Below, piece by piece: positions 37,405 through 46,654 of a stretch of 64,000 nt of DNA. The position numbers and the translations under genes are program-made. Position 1 is the first letter of the stretch. Every line of letters starts with the position of its first letter. This DNA is from Pelagerythrobacter marensis (lineage in GTDB: Bacteria > Pseudomonadota > Alphaproteobacteria > Sphingomonadales > Sphingomonadaceae), in contig NZ_CP144918.1 of the NCBI RefSeq assembly GCF_036700095.1, positions 2,233,001 through 2,297,000 on the forward strand, given 5' to 3'. Below the pieces are notes generated by a model. The model was not told where the DNA came from. It did not search any database and saw nothing but the letters and a program-made list of their open reading frames with translations.

Positions 37405-38840
37405 CGGAACGGCGGCTCGTTGAACGCCCGCAGCTTGCGCGAGTGCAGGCGATTGCCTTCCTCGCGCAGAAGGCGGCAGGTGGTGACGCCGATCTGCATG
37501 TGGGCGGCAATGGCCTCTTCGTAGAACCTGTTCGCCTGCCCCGGCAGCTTGATCTCGCCGTGGAGCGGCTTGTCCGACACGCACAGCAGCGTGCCGTAGG
37601 GGACGCGGAACCGATATCCCTGGGCGGCGATGGTCGCGCTTTCCATGTCGATCCCGACTGCACGGCTGAGCGACAGACGGCGGGCCGACTGGCTGTAGCG
37701 CAGTTCCCAGTTGCGGTCGTCGGTGGTGACCACGGTGCCGGTGCGCATCCGCCGCTTGAGGTTGGCGCCGTGGGTCCCGCTGACATCCTCCGCCGCCCTG
37801 GCCAGCGCCTGCTGCACCTCGGCAATCGCGGGCAGGGGGATTTCGGGCGGGAGAACGGGATCGAGGACATGATCGTCGCGCAAATAGGCGTGGGCGAGCA
37901 CGTAGTCGCCGATCTTCTGGCTGGGGCGCAGGCCGCCGCAGTGGCCGATCATCAGCCACGCCTCGGGCCGCAACACGGCGAGGTGATCGCAGATCGTCTT
38001 GGCGTTCGAGGGGCCGACGCCGATGTTGACCAGCGTGATCCCGCCGCGGTTCTTCCCGATCAGGTGATAGGCCGGCATCTGATGCCGCCGCCAAGCCGTG
38101 TCGGACAGTTCGACGCGCGCGTTCTCGCGCGGGCTATCGAGATAGAGGCCGCCGGCCCCGGCGAGTGCGGTGCAGTCGTCGCTGCCCAGTTGCTCGCCCG
38201 CCCAGTCCACGAACTCGTCGACGTAGCGGTGATAGTTGGTGAACAGGATGAAGCGCTGGAAATGCGCCGGATCGGTGCCGGTGTAGTGCGCCAGCCGGGC
38301 GAGGCTGAAATCGGTCCGCAATCCGTCGAACAGCGACAGCGGAAACGGGTCGCCGGGCGCGCCGAGTTCGTATCCGTCGGCGATCTCGTCGCCGATATCC
38401 GCCAGCTCGGTCGCGGGGAAATGACGCGCCAGCTCGTTCGGGCTGATCCCCGCCAGCTCCGCCCCGGCCTCGCCATCGAGCACATAGGGGAAGGGGATTT
38501 CCTGCCGCGACAGCGCGACTTCGCAATCGACGTCGTAATCGCTGGCGATCAGGCGCAGCTGTTCGGCCAGATAGTCGGCGAAAAGGCGGGGCCGGGTCAC
38601 CGTGGAGGCGTAGATCCCCGGGGCATTGAGGCGGCCATAGGCGCGGCTGCTGTCGGCAGGGCGCGTGCCGCCGCGAAAGCGCAGCCGGATTTCGGGATAG
38701 GCGTAGCTGCCGTCGCTGCGCTTTTCCGGCTTGGGCAGGGTGCCTTCGCGGGCGAAGGCAACGATGTCGGCGCGCAGGCGGTCGACCGATTCGCCATAGA
38801 GGCGGATCAGGTCTTCGATGATTTTTTCAGGTGATTCCAT
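37401..38840 (-). CDS. amn: AMP nucleosidase
   Basis: Cleaves AMP to adenine and ribose-5-phosphate. The N-terminal regulatory part precedes a purine-nucleoside-phosphorylase-like domain with GGITLVNIGVGPSNAKT, MIGHCGGLRPSQKIGDYVLA and VGIDMESATIAAQGYRF. ATG 38840 (MESPEK) is preferred; the frame allows ATG 38870. At 479 residues it matches the family. It may share a transcript with the ribosomal operon upstream but has its own 135-base gap. Confidence 0.93.
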   Translation of the reverse strand: MESPEKIIEDLIRLYGESVDRLRADIVAFAREGTLPKPEKRSDGSYAYPEIRLRFRGGTRPADSSRAYGRLNAPGIYASTVTRPRLFADYLAEQLRLIASDYDVDCEVALSRQEIPFPYVLDGEAGAELAGISPNELARHFPATELADIGDEIADGYELGAPGDPFPLSLFDGLRTDFSLARLAHYTGTDPAHFQRFILFTNYHRYVDEFVDWAGEQLGSDDCTALAGAGGLYLDSPRENARVELSDTAWRRHQMPAYHLIGKNRGGITLVNIGVGPSNAKTICDHLAVLRPEAWLMIGHCGGLRPSQKIGDYVLAHAYLRDDHVLDPVLPPEIPLPAIAEVQQALARAAEDVSGTHGANLKRRMRTGTVVTTDDRNWELRYSQSARRLSLSRAVGIDMESATIAAQGYRFRVPYGTLLCVSDKPLHGEIKLPGQANRFYEEAIAAHMQIGVTTCRLLREEGNRLHSRKLRAFNEPPFR

Positions 38841-38975
38841 CGGCGGCAGATAGCGCCGCTCGCATGACATTTCAAAGTCCGGCGTGCCGTGTGGACAACG
38901 AAAAAGGGCGCGACCTCCAGACGAGGCCGCGCCCTTCGCGTGTTTCTTCCGGCTCGCGCCGGCCGTGCTCCGGGA

Positions 38976-39626
38976 TCAGCTTTCGCGGCTATCTTCCCCG
39001 GCATCGGCATCGGCCGCGTCGCCTTCGGCGTCCGACTGTTCGAGCATGTCGGCCGGGATTTCGCCCGGTTCGAGCGTCGGATCGACGGCATTGGCCTGGG
39101 CCATTTCCTCGATTTCCTTCTGCTCGTCTTCGAACATCTGCGCGAGCACGTCGATGCCCTGGCTCTGCAGTTCGGCCTCGTCTTCCGAGCGGGCGACATT
39201 GGCCTTCACGGTGACGTTGACTTCGGGGTGCAGCGCGATCGTGACGTCGTGCATGCCGATGGTCTTGATCGGATGCCCCATGACGACCTGGCGCTTGTCG
39301 ATCTCGTGCCCCTTGTCGGCGAGGCCCGCGACGATGTCGCGCACATTGACCGAGCCATAGAGCTGGCCGGCATTGGACGAGGCGCGGATCAGGACGATCT
39401 CGACGCCGTCGATCGTTTCGCCCTGCTTTTCGGCTTCGCCGCGACGTTCCGCGTTTTCCTTTTCCAGGCGTTCGCGGTTGGCTTCGAAGACCTTGCGGTT
39501 CGCCTCGTTGGCGCGCAGCGCCTTCTTCTGCGGCAGCAGGAAGTTGCGGGCGTAGCCGTCCTTGACCGAGACCACATCGCCGATGTTGCCCAGGTTGCCG
39601 ATGCGTTCGAGGAGGATAATGTCCAT
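38976..39626 (-). CDS. rplI: Ribosomal protein L9
   Basis: Begins [19 protein letters not shown], the diagnostic N-terminal domain, followed by the long helix and C-terminal domain. It has a longer acidic tail than usual (216 residues against about 150), ending [15 protein letters not shown]. It is the third gene of the rpsF-rpsR-rplI unit. Confidence 0.95.
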   Translation of the reverse strand: MDIILLERIGNLGNIGDVVSVKDGYARNFLLPQKKALRANEANRKVFEANRERLEKENAERRGEAEKQGETIDGVEIVLIRASSNAGQLYGSVNVRDIVAGLADKGHEIDKRQVVMGHPIKTIGMHDVTIALHPEVNVTVKANVARSEDEAELQSQGIDVLAQMFEDEQKEIEEMAQANAVDPTLEPGEIPADMLEQSDAEGDAADADAGEDSRES

Positions 39627-39639
39627 GTCTATTCTCCTC

Positions 39640-39864
39640 TCACTTCACGACGTAGGGCAGCAGGCCGATGTGACGCGCGCGCTTGATCGCCTTGGCGAGT
39701 TCGCGCTGCTTCTTGGCACTGACGGCGGTGATACGGCTGGGGACGATCTTGCCCCGTTCGGACATGAAACCCTGGAGCAGGCGCACGTCCTTGTAATCGA
39801 TGGTCGGCGCGTTCTTGCCCGCGAAAGGGCAGGACTTGCGGCGGCGGAAAAACGGACGGGCCAT
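39640..39864 (-). CDS. rpsR: Ribosomal protein S18
   Basis: A 74-residue protein, [20 protein letters not shown], with the conserved [19 protein letters not shown] segment. It binds S6 on the 30S platform. Its ATG shares one base with the stop of rpsF, so translation is coupled. Confidence 0.96.
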   Translation of the reverse strand: MARPFFRRRKSCPFAGKNAPTIDYKDVRLLQGFMSERGKIVPSRITAVSAKKQRELAKAIKRARHIGLLPYVVK

Positions 39865-40229
39865 CAGTCGCGCTCCTCGCGGTCGGCGCGACGCTTGCGG
39901 TCGCGGTCGCTCTTGCGCATCATCACGCTGGGGCCGCTTTCGTGCTCGTCGACGCGCACGGTCATGTAGCGGATGATGTCTTCGTTGATACGGGTCTGGC
40001 GCTCCAGCTCCTCGACAACGGAGCCGGGGCCCTCGATGTTGAGCAGGACGAAATGCGCCTTGCGGTTGCGGTCGATCTTGTACGCGAGGCTCTTGAGGCC
40101 CCAGGTCTCGGTCTTGGTGACCTTGCCGTCGTTCTTCTCGACGATTTCGGTGGCGGTTGCCGCCAGCGCGTCGACCTGGCTCTGGCTCAGGTCCTGCCGC
40201 GCGAGAAAGACATGCTCGTAGAGAGCCAT
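39864..40229 (-). CDS. rpsF: Ribosomal protein S6
   Basis: A 121-residue protein starting [15 protein letters not shown], with [18 protein letters not shown]. The C-terminus is basic and ends REERD, unlike the acidic glutamate-ended tail of E. coli S6 that RimK extends. A full rimK-rimB pair is nearby at 35054-36434. The promoter probably lies in the 218-base gap shared with the divergent DUF808 gene. Confidence 0.95.
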   Translation of the reverse strand: MALYEHVFLARQDLSQSQVDALAATATEIVEKNDGKVTKTETWGLKSLAYKIDRNRKAHFVLLNIEGPGSVVEELERQTRINEDIIRYMTVRVDEHESGPSVMMRKSDRDRKRRADREERD

Positions 40230-40447
40230 GCTTCGCTTCCTTCACTCTGCAATGCCGATCGCTGGCTGATCCGCGGGATTGCGGGGCCCCTCCGGCTTTC
40301 TTCGTTTCCCTGCCCGGGCGGATTCGTCCGGGGCGGGGAAGGCGGGCACATAGCGCCGTGGGCGGGGAATGCAAGGCAAAGGTTGGGCTTGTGCGACATG
40401 CGCGCCCGCGGCAGTGCGGCACAAAGGCTTGCAAAGCAGGAGGTTCG

Positions 40448-41392
40448 ATGCCCGGCGGTCTTGTCGCTCTGCTCGACGATGTTTCGGTAATCGCCCGCAC
40501 CGCGGCGGCCTCGATCGACGACGTGAGCGTCGCGGCGAGCCGTGCGGGGACCAAGGCGGCGGGCGTGGTGATCGACGATGCCGCGGTCACCCCGTCCTAC
40601 GTCACCGGCCTTTCCCCGGCGCGCGAATTGCCGATCATCTGGAAGATCACCAAGGGCAGCCTGAAGAACAAGCTGCTGATTCTCCTGCCCGGCGCCTTGC
40701 TGCTCAGCGAGTTCCTGCCCGCCGCGATCATCTTCGTCCTGATGCTCGGCGGCGCCTACCTCAGTTACGAAGGGGCGGAGAAAGTCCTGGAGAAGCTGGG
40801 CGGCAAGAAGCACGGCGAGACGCTGGCCGATCCGATCGCGGACCCGGCCGCGTTCGAGAAGAAGCGCGTTTCGGGCGCGATCCGCACCGACCTGATCCTC
40901 TCGGCCGAAATCATGGCGATCACGCTCAACGAAGTGGCGGTGGAAACTTTCTTCACCCGGGCCGCCGTGCTCGCGCTGGTCGGGGTGGCGATCACCATGG
41001 TGGTCTATGGCGCGGTGGCGCTGATCGTGAAGATGGACGACGTCGGCCTGCACATGGCGGGACGGGAATCCTCGTTCTCGCGCCGGATCGGGCGGTTCCT
41101 GCTGGCGGCCATGCCCAGGCTGCTGACGGCGCTGTCGGTGATCGGCACGATCGCGATGCTCTGGGTCGGCGGCGGGATCATCCTCCACGGACTGCACGAG
41201 GTGGGCCTGCATGGCCCGTCAGACTGGGCGCACGGCGTGCAGCAGGCGGTCGAGCAGGCAACCGGCGACCTGTCGGGCATTCTGGGCTGGGCGACCTATG
41301 CCGCGCTGTCGGCGCTGTTCGGGCTGGCGCTGGGCGCCGCGATCGCCTTCGTGCTGCACAAGGTGTTGCGAGTGGGGGCCGGGGGGCATTGA
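40448..41392 (+). CDS. DUF808 family membrane protein
   Basis: A 314-residue protein starting [20 protein letters not shown], the recognisable DUF808 opening, with several membrane helices ([80 protein letters not shown]). The function is unknown. AGGAGG precedes ATG 40448 by 6 bases. It is divergent from rpsF. Confidence 0.88.
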   Translation: MPGGLVALLDDVSVIARTAAASIDDVSVAASRAGTKAAGVVIDDAAVTPSYVTGLSPARELPIIWKITKGSLKNKLLILLPGALLLSEFLPAAIIFVLMLGGAYLSYEGAEKVLEKLGGKKHGETLADPIADPAAFEKKRVSGAIRTDLILSAEIMAITLNEVAVETFFTRAAVLALVGVAITMVVYGAVALIVKMDDVGLHMAGRESSFSRRIGRFLLAAMPRLLTALSVIGTIAMLWVGGGIILHGLHEVGLHGPSDWAHGVQQAVEQATGDLSGILGWATYAALSALFGLALGAAIAFVLHKVLRVGAGGH

Positions 41393-41451
41393 AACCGTCG
41401 CGATTTCCGGCGCGGGCTGGACCTTTCAGAAACCATAATGGTGTTTTTTGC

Positions 41452-41480
41452 TTGACATCGTGACGCTATTTGGTTAGAAA
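41452..41480 (+). promoter_or_regulatory. Strong promoter-like sequence between convergent genes
   Basis: A perfect TTGACA (41452-41457) and TAGAAA (41475-41480) are separated by exactly 17 bases. Transcription would start near 41487 and run rightwards, antisense to the end of the Mur ligase gene. No gene lies in front of it. The CGGGAC-G-GTCCCG palindrome just downstream (about 41505-41517) could be part of a short transcript. Confidence 0.45.
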
Positions 41481-41528
41481 ACCGGAACATCGCGATAGTG
41501 CGATTCGGGACGGTCCCGTTCCGCCGCT

Positions 41529-42956
41529 CTACCCCAGCCTTTCCAGCAGATCGCGCGCGAACCCGCTCAGCGTGTCGTCGCGTGCGCCCATGATCACCAC
41601 CCGGTCGCCGGGGCGGGCGATGCAGGCGATGCGATCGCCGCAGGCCTTGCGGGTGGGGATATATTCGGCCTGGCCGCCGGCGTCCTCTATCAGGCGCACG
41701 ATCCGCTCGCTGCCCTCGCTGCGATCGACCGTCCCGCCGAAATAGACCGGATCGCACAGGATCGTGCGATCGTCCGGGCCAAGCTCGCGCGCGAAAGTTT
41801 CCGCCAGTTCCGCCCCCATCTGGCGCAGGGGGCCGTAGCCGTGGGGCTGGAAGAAGGCGATCACCCGCCCTTCGTGCGCCTTCAGCGTGCGCAGGGTGGC
41901 AGCGCACTTTTCGGGATTGTGCCCGAAGTCGTCGATCACCGTGATGCCCGCGGCGGAGATGCCGACCAGGTCGAACCGGCGGGCAAGGCCGCGGAAGTCG
42001 GCCAGGGCGGCGACCGCCGCACTCACCGGCACGCCTGCCGCCGCTGCGGCGGCGATGGCCGCCAGCGCGTTCGACAGGTTGTGCCGCCCCGGCATATGGA
42101 GGGTTAGTGCATGTTCGCTGCCATCGTGCCGGTCGATCACCAGCGCCGCCTGGCGGATCGGCCCTTCGGCGACCGAACCGGACACGACCCCGATCTGCGC
42201 CTTTTCCTGCGCGATCCCGAAGGTGATGACCTCGTTCGCGCGCGGCAGCAGGGCCAGCGCCTCGGCATTGTCGGCATTGATCACCGCGATCCGGCTGCGG
42301 GCGAGGAAATCGCCGAACAGCTGGCGCAGCTCGTCCATCCCCTTGTGATCGAGGCTGACGTTGAGGAGCACGCCGATGGCGGGGCGGTAAAGCGCGATCG
42401 AGCCGTCGCTCTCGTCCACCTCGCTGACATAGATGCTTTGCCCGCCGACCAGCGCGCTGGCGTTGGGCCGCTCGGCGGAGACGAAATTCTTCATCACTGC
42501 GCCGTTCATCACCGTCGGGTTGCGGCCTGCGGCGTGCATGATCCAGCCGAGCATCCCGGTGACGGTCGACTTGCCGCTGGTGCCCGCCACGGCGAGACCG
42601 GCGCCGGCGGTGTTGAACAGGATCGAATTGAGCTGCGCGCGGCTCATCCGCAGGCATCCCAGTTCGGCCGCCCGGACGATTTCGGGCACGGTGTCCTCTA
42701 CCGCGGCCGAGGCGACCAGGATCTGGCGGTCGGACACGATCCCGCTGCCGTCCTGCGGGTGAAGCGCGAAACCCTGGGCTTCGAGCGCGGCGAACTTGCC
42801 GGGCGTGCGCCCCTGGTCGCGGCTGCGATCGCTTCCCGCGACGTCCGCCCCGCGCCCTTTCACGATCTGGGCGAGCGGCAACATGCCCGATCCGCCGATG
42901 CCGCAGAAATAGAACGGCCGGGCGAAAAGTTCTTCGGTGGTGGGGATTTCCTGCAT
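41529..42956 (-). CDS. Mur ligase family protein (MurC/Mpl-like)
   Basis: A 475-residue ATP-dependent ligase. The N-terminal FYFCGIGGSGMLPLAQIV is the UDP-binding motif of MurC-type enzymes, AGTSGKST (residues 124-131) the P-loop, and DDFGHNPEKCAATLRTL the C-terminal domain motif. It is either a second MurC or Mpl, the ligase that recycles murein tripeptide. It is not in a division/cell-wall cluster here, which favours a recycling role. Divergent from secG. Confidence 0.78.
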   Translation of the reverse strand: MQEIPTTEELFARPFYFCGIGGSGMLPLAQIVKGRGADVAGSDRSRDQGRTPGKFAALEAQGFALHPQDGSGIVSDRQILVASAAVEDTVPEIVRAAELGCLRMSRAQLNSILFNTAGAGLAVAGTSGKSTVTGMLGWIMHAAGRNPTVMNGAVMKNFVSAERPNASALVGGQSIYVSEVDESDGSIALYRPAIGVLLNVSLDHKGMDELRQLFGDFLARSRIAVINADNAEALALLPRANEVITFGIAQEKAQIGVVSGSVAEGPIRQAALVIDRHDGSEHALTLHMPGRHNLSNALAAIAAAAAAGVPVSAAVAALADFRGLARRFDLVGISAAGITVIDDFGHNPEKCAATLRTLKAHEGRVIAFFQPHGYGPLRQMGAELAETFARELGPDDRTILCDPVYFGGTVDRSEGSERIVRLIEDAGGQAEYIPTRKACGDRIACIARPGDRVVIMGARDDTLSGFARDLLERLG

Positions 42957-43146
42957 CGGGCGGGTTGGTATTCAGTTGTGCGAACCGATACAAGCGCGCT
43001 TGCCCCTGCGACCGCCGGCGCCGCCGGGACGGCCGCTGCCGGCGGGCCGGGCCAATCCCCGGCTTGCCCCCGCGCGCCACAGTCCCTAGATGCCCCGCCA
43101 GAATGTGCCGCGCGCTGAACGCCGGCAAACGGATCGAGATTGATAG

Positions 43147-43524
43147 ATGTCCCTGTTCATTTTCCTTTTCGTGCTTCAGGCGATGGTCGCCGCGGGTCTG
43201 GTCGGCGTCGTGCTGATGCAGCGTTCCGAAGGCGGCGGCCTCGGCATCGGCGGCAGCCCGACCGGGCTGATGAGCGCGCGCGGGGCGGCCGATTTCCTGT
43301 CGCGGGCGACCAAGTGGCTGGCGATCGTCTTCGTCGCTCTGTCGATAGCGCTGGCCGCGATCGCTGCCGAATCGGGCGGACAGGACAGCATCACGTCCAC
43401 GCTCGACCGTTCGGTTCCGGCCGATCCGCTGGGCCAGGCGGCTGGCGAAACGCCGGCCCCTGCCGCACCCGCCGCGCCGCCTGCCGAAACGAGCGACGAC
43501 CCGCTGGCCGGCGCGACCGAATAA
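43147..43524 (+). CDS. secG: Preprotein translocase subunit SecG
   Basis: A 125-residue inner-membrane protein. The first helix is followed by VLMQRSEGGGLGIGGSPTGLMSARGAADFL, too long to be coincidence for the SecG cytoplasmic loop (only part shown as family pattern: QRSEGGGLGIGG), and a second helix WLAIVFVALSIALAAIA. The tail is rich in alanine and proline. It precedes pyrG, a common arrangement. Confidence 0.92.
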   Translation: MSLFIFLFVLQAMVAAGLVGVVLMQRSEGGGLGIGGSPTGLMSARGAADFLSRATKWLAIVFVALSIALAAIAAESGGQDSITSTLDRSVPADPLGQAAGETPAPAAPAAPPAETSDDPLAGATE

Positions 43525-43616
43525 CCCTTCCGATTGCGGTAAATGTGGATTGCGGGCGCCGGCCCGCCGCATTCCGCTTGCCTCGACTCCACTCGCACGC
43601 TTAAGGCCCGACTCCC

Positions 43617-45251
43617 ATGGCGCGGTACATATTCATCACCGGCGGCGTGGTTTCTTCGCTCGGCAAGGGTCTGATGGCGGCGAGCCTCGGCGCACTGCTG
43701 CAGGCGCGCGGCTACAAGGTCCGCATCCGCAAGTTCGATCCCTATCTCAACGTCGATCCGGGGACAATGAGCCCCTATCAGCACGGCGAAGTCTATGTGA
43801 CCGACGACGGGGCCGAAACCGATCTCGATCTGGGGCATTACGAACGGTTCACCGGCGTTTCGGCGCGGCAGAGCGACAACGTCACGTCCGGCCGAATCTA
43901 CCAGCAGATCATCGCGCGCGAGCGGCGCGGCGATTATCTGGGCGCGACGGTGCAGGTGATCCCGCACGTGACCGACGCGATCAAGGAATTCGCGCTCGCC
44001 GATCAGGACGATCACGATTTCATTCTGTGCGAGATCGGCGGAACGGTGGGCGACATCGAATCGCTGCCGTTCATGGAAGCGATCCGCCAGCTCAGGAACG
44101 AGCTGGAGCCCGACCAGACGCTCAGCGTCCATGTCACGCTGGTGCCCTATATCGCCGCAGCGGGCGAGCTGAAGACCAAGCCGACGCAGCATTCGGTGCG
44201 CGAGCTGGCGAGCCTGGGCATCAAGCCCGACGTGCTGCTGTGCCGCTGCGAGCATCCGTTGCCCGACAGCGAGCGGCGCAAGATCGCGCAGTTCTGCAAC
44301 GTGCGGCAGGAAGCGGTGATCCCGGCGCTCGACGCATCGTCGATCTACGCCGTGCCGCTACAGTATCATGGCGAAGGGCTCGACAGCGAGGTCCTGCGCG
44401 GCTTCGGCATAACCGACGCGCCGGAGCCCGATCTTGCCGCCTGGCACGATATCGTCGACCGGTACGAAAACCCCGAAGGCGAGGTGACGATCGGGGTCGT
44501 CGGCAAGTATGTCGGCCTGCCCGATGCGTACAAGTCGCTCAACGAAGCGCTTGTCCATGGCGGCCTGGCCAACCGGGTGAAAGTCAATATCCGCTGGATC
44601 GACGCCGAGATCTTCGAGGAAGACGATGCCGAGATCGCTGCCCGGCTGGAACCGCTGCACGGCATCCTTGTGCCCGGCGGTTTCGGAGAGCGCGGATCGG
44701 AAGGCAAGATCGCCAGCGTCCGTTTCGCCCGCGAGCGCAAGGTGCCCTTCTTCGGTATCTGCCTGGGGATGCAGATGGCCTGTATCGAGGGCGCCCGCAG
44801 CGCCGGCCACCATTCCGCCTCCTCGACCGAATTCGGCGAGACCGACGAGCCGGTTGTGGGCATCATCACCGAATGGATGAGCGAAGAAGGGCTCCAGAAG
44901 CGCGAAGCCGACGGCGATCTGGGCGGTACTATGCGGCTTGGCGCCTATGATGCCAGGCTGGCGGACAACAGCCGCGTGTCGCAGATCTACGGCGGTGCAA
45001 CGCAGATTTCCGAACGCCACCGCCATCGCTACGAGGTGAATTCAGCCTATCGCGAGCCGCTGGAGCAGGGCGGGCTGATCTTTTCCGGCATGTCGCCCGA
45101 TGGCCTCTTGCCCGAAATCGTCGAGCGCCCCGACCATCCCTGGTTCGTTGGCGTCCAATTCCATCCGGAGCTGAAATCGAAACCGTTCGACCCCCATCCG
45201 TTGTTCGCCGGATTCGTCGCGGCGGCGCTGGATCAGTCGCGCCTCGTGTGA
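43617..45251 (+). CDS. pyrG: CTP synthase
   Basis: Makes CTP from UTP, glutamine and [23 protein letters not shown] opens the synthase domain; the C-terminal class-I glutamine amidotransferase domain has [17 protein letters not shown], whose cysteine is the nucleophile, and [12 protein letters not shown] with the catalytic histidine and glutamate. At 544 residues it is full length. Confidence 0.97.
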   Translation: MARYIFITGGVVSSLGKGLMAASLGALLQARGYKVRIRKFDPYLNVDPGTMSPYQHGEVYVTDDGAETDLDLGHYERFTGVSARQSDNVTSGRIYQQIIARERRGDYLGATVQVIPHVTDAIKEFALADQDDHDFILCEIGGTVGDIESLPFMEAIRQLRNELEPDQTLSVHVTLVPYIAAAGELKTKPTQHSVRELASLGIKPDVLLCRCEHPLPDSERRKIAQFCNVRQEAVIPALDASSIYAVPLQYHGEGLDSEVLRGFGITDAPEPDLAAWHDIVDRYENPEGEVTIGVVGKYVGLPDAYKSLNEALVHGGLANRVKVNIRWIDAEIFEEDDAEIAARLEPLHGILVPGGFGERGSEGKIASVRFARERKVPFFGICLGMQMACIEGARSAGHHSASSTEFGETDEPVVGIITEWMSEEGLQKREADGDLGGTMRLGAYDARLADNSRVSQIYGGATQISERHRHRYEVNSAYREPLEQGGLIFSGMSPDGLLPEIVERPDHPWFVGVQFHPELKSKPFDPHPLFAGFVAAALDQSRLV

Positions 45252-45724
45252 TCGGCCGCTGCGGCGCGTTTCGTGCTTGTCATCGGTAGATTGCGCAGCA
45301 AGCGTTCCCGGCGCGTCGCGCAATTTCCCGTGCCGTTCTGGCACATCGGGCGAAGCATCCTTGCGCCGCGACTTTACATTTGTTGATTTTGGCGCATGAT
45401 ACGCTGCGACATTCGCGATTTTTCGCGGCTCGAGTCGTGCACATGAACGGTCAGGCAACTCGGCTTGACTCGGGAGTGATCGTCTTCTGCGACCCGGACG
45501 ATCACACCTCGGGACAAGGCGGCGTACGCGCCGCGGGGGCGGGCTTTCGGGTTCGCCCCCAATTGCACGAGGCCGGGCCGATCACATGAAATCGGGGAGG
45601 CGTCGTCCTTGCCGCCTTGCTTGAAACCGGATCGGGAACCCGCCCCCGCTTCGAAAATCGAAAAACGGGGGGCGAGGTCCCCTCGCTGGGCCGTCCCGCC
45701 GATATTACCGCGGGACGCAGCGGA
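45252..45724. other. Gap of 470 bases without a supported gene
   Basis: The region between convergent pyrG and hsp20 holds only short unconvincing open frames on both strands. It includes a TTGTTGATT...GATACG promoter-like stretch near 45378-45405 and a GC-rich hairpin around 45530-45560 (GGGGGCGGGCTTTCGGGTTCGCCCCC type). I see no tRNA, no known RNA motif and no protein. It might hold a small RNA. Confidence 0.35.
45661..45686 (-). terminator. Possible terminator after hsp20
   Basis: On the minus strand, about 40 bases after the hsp20 stop, GCGAGG pairs with CCTCGC (45672-45686), followed by CCCCCCG and then TTTTT (45665-45661). The T-run is separated from the stem by seven bases, which weakens the call. 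Confidence 0.35.
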
Positions 45725-46222
45725 TCAGGCCGCGTCGGCCTTCTTCTCCGCCTCGGCGCCATCGTCCGCATCGTCGTCGCGCACGACCTCGAGCGTCTTC
45801 TGGCCGTTTATGGCGATTTTCTTCGGCCGCATGGCGTCGGGCACTTCGCGCACGAGGTCGATCGCAAGCAGGCCGTCTTCGAGGCGCGCGTTCTCCACAC
45901 GGACGAAATCGGCCAGTTCGAAACGTCGTTCGAACCCGCGATTGGCGATGCCCACGTGCAGCATCTCGCCGTCGTCATCGCCGTCCTCACGCTTCTTGCC
46001 CTGCACCACGAGCAGGTTCTGCTGCGCCGTGATGTCGAGGTCGCCCGGCCTGAAACCGGCGACGGCAAGCGTGATGCGATAATTGTCTTCGCCGCGGCGT
46101 TCGATGTTGAACGGCGGATAGTTGTCGCCCGAATTCGTGCGGGCCTGTCTTTCGAGCAGGTCGAACAGACGGTCGAACCCGACGGTCGAGCGGCGATAGG
46201 GAGTAAAATCGAAACGGTTCAT
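45725..46222 (-). CDS. Small heat-shock protein (Hsp20)
   Basis: A 165-residue alpha-crystallin-type chaperone. MNRFDFTPYRRSTVGFDRLF is the usual start of the class A (IbpA-like) proteins; YRITLAVAGFRPGDLDI and LADFVRVENARLEDGLLAI are crystallin-domain strands. It holds unfolding proteins in the cytoplasm. ATG 46222 has AAGGAGG upstream, sequestered in a ROSE-like hairpin. The acidic tail (DDDADDGAEAEKK) is longer than in E. coli IbpA. Confidence 0.9.
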   Translation of the reverse strand: MNRFDFTPYRRSTVGFDRLFDLLERQARTNSGDNYPPFNIERRGEDNYRITLAVAGFRPGDLDITAQQNLLVVQGKKREDGDDDGEMLHVGIANRGFERRFELADFVRVENARLEDGLLAIDLVREVPDAMRPKKIAINGQKTLEVVRDDDADDGAEAEKKADAA

Positions 46223-46270
46223 CGAAACAAATCCTCCTTGGAGCAATTTGACATAAAGCAGGGCCCGCAA
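46223..46270 (-). promoter_or_regulatory. ROSE-like RNA thermometer at the hsp20 start
   Basis: On the minus strand the 17 bases at 46247-46231 read ATTGCTCCAAGGAGGAT. The TTGCTCC half can pair with the ribosome site GGAGGAT, leaving the unpaired or G-G position that defines ROSE hairpins of alphaproteobacterial heat-shock genes. At low temperature this would block translation. The longer upstream helices of a ROSE element were not modelled. Confidence 0.65.
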
Positions 46271-46390
46271 GCGGCGCCCGGCAATATTTCGGAGAACGCG
46301 TCCATTGCGGCACGCGCCTCCATTCGTCAGATAGGATGCGCTGCGATCGGTTCAAGTGTCCCATGCAGCAGAAAAAATAGAGGTTATTCA

Positions 46391-46654
46391 ATGGCAAAGC
46401 CCCAAGTCGATATCTATACCAAGTTCGGGTGCGGTTATTGCTATCGCGCGAAACGCCTGCTCGACGGGAAAGGTGTCGACTATGCCGAGCACGATATCAC
46501 GATGGGCGGTCCGAAACGCGAGGAAATGATCGCGCGCGCGCCCGGCGCCCGGACGGTGCCGCAGATCTTCATCGGCACGACCCACGTCGGCGGGTCGGAC
46601 GAACTTCACGCGCTCGAACGCGAGGGCAAGCTGGACGCCCTGCTCGCCGGATGA
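46391..46654 (+). CDS. grxC: Glutaredoxin 3
   Basis: An 87-residue thioredoxin-fold protein with the redox pair CGYC (C14, C17) in KFGCGYCYRAK, a cis-proline in RTVPQIFIG and the GGSDEL glutathione site. It reduces disulfides using glutathione. Its stop overlaps the next ATG (ATGA). It is divergent from hsp20. Confidence 0.93.
   Translation: MAKPQVDIYTKFGCGYCYRAKRLLDGKGVDYAEHDITMGGPKREEMIARAPGARTVPQIFIGTTHVGGSDELHALEREGKLDALLAG

Noticed and set aside
45374-45589. Short overlapping frames on both strands in the pyrG-hsp20 gap
   Set aside because: Each is about 65 residues with no ribosome site, odd composition and no neighbour logic.
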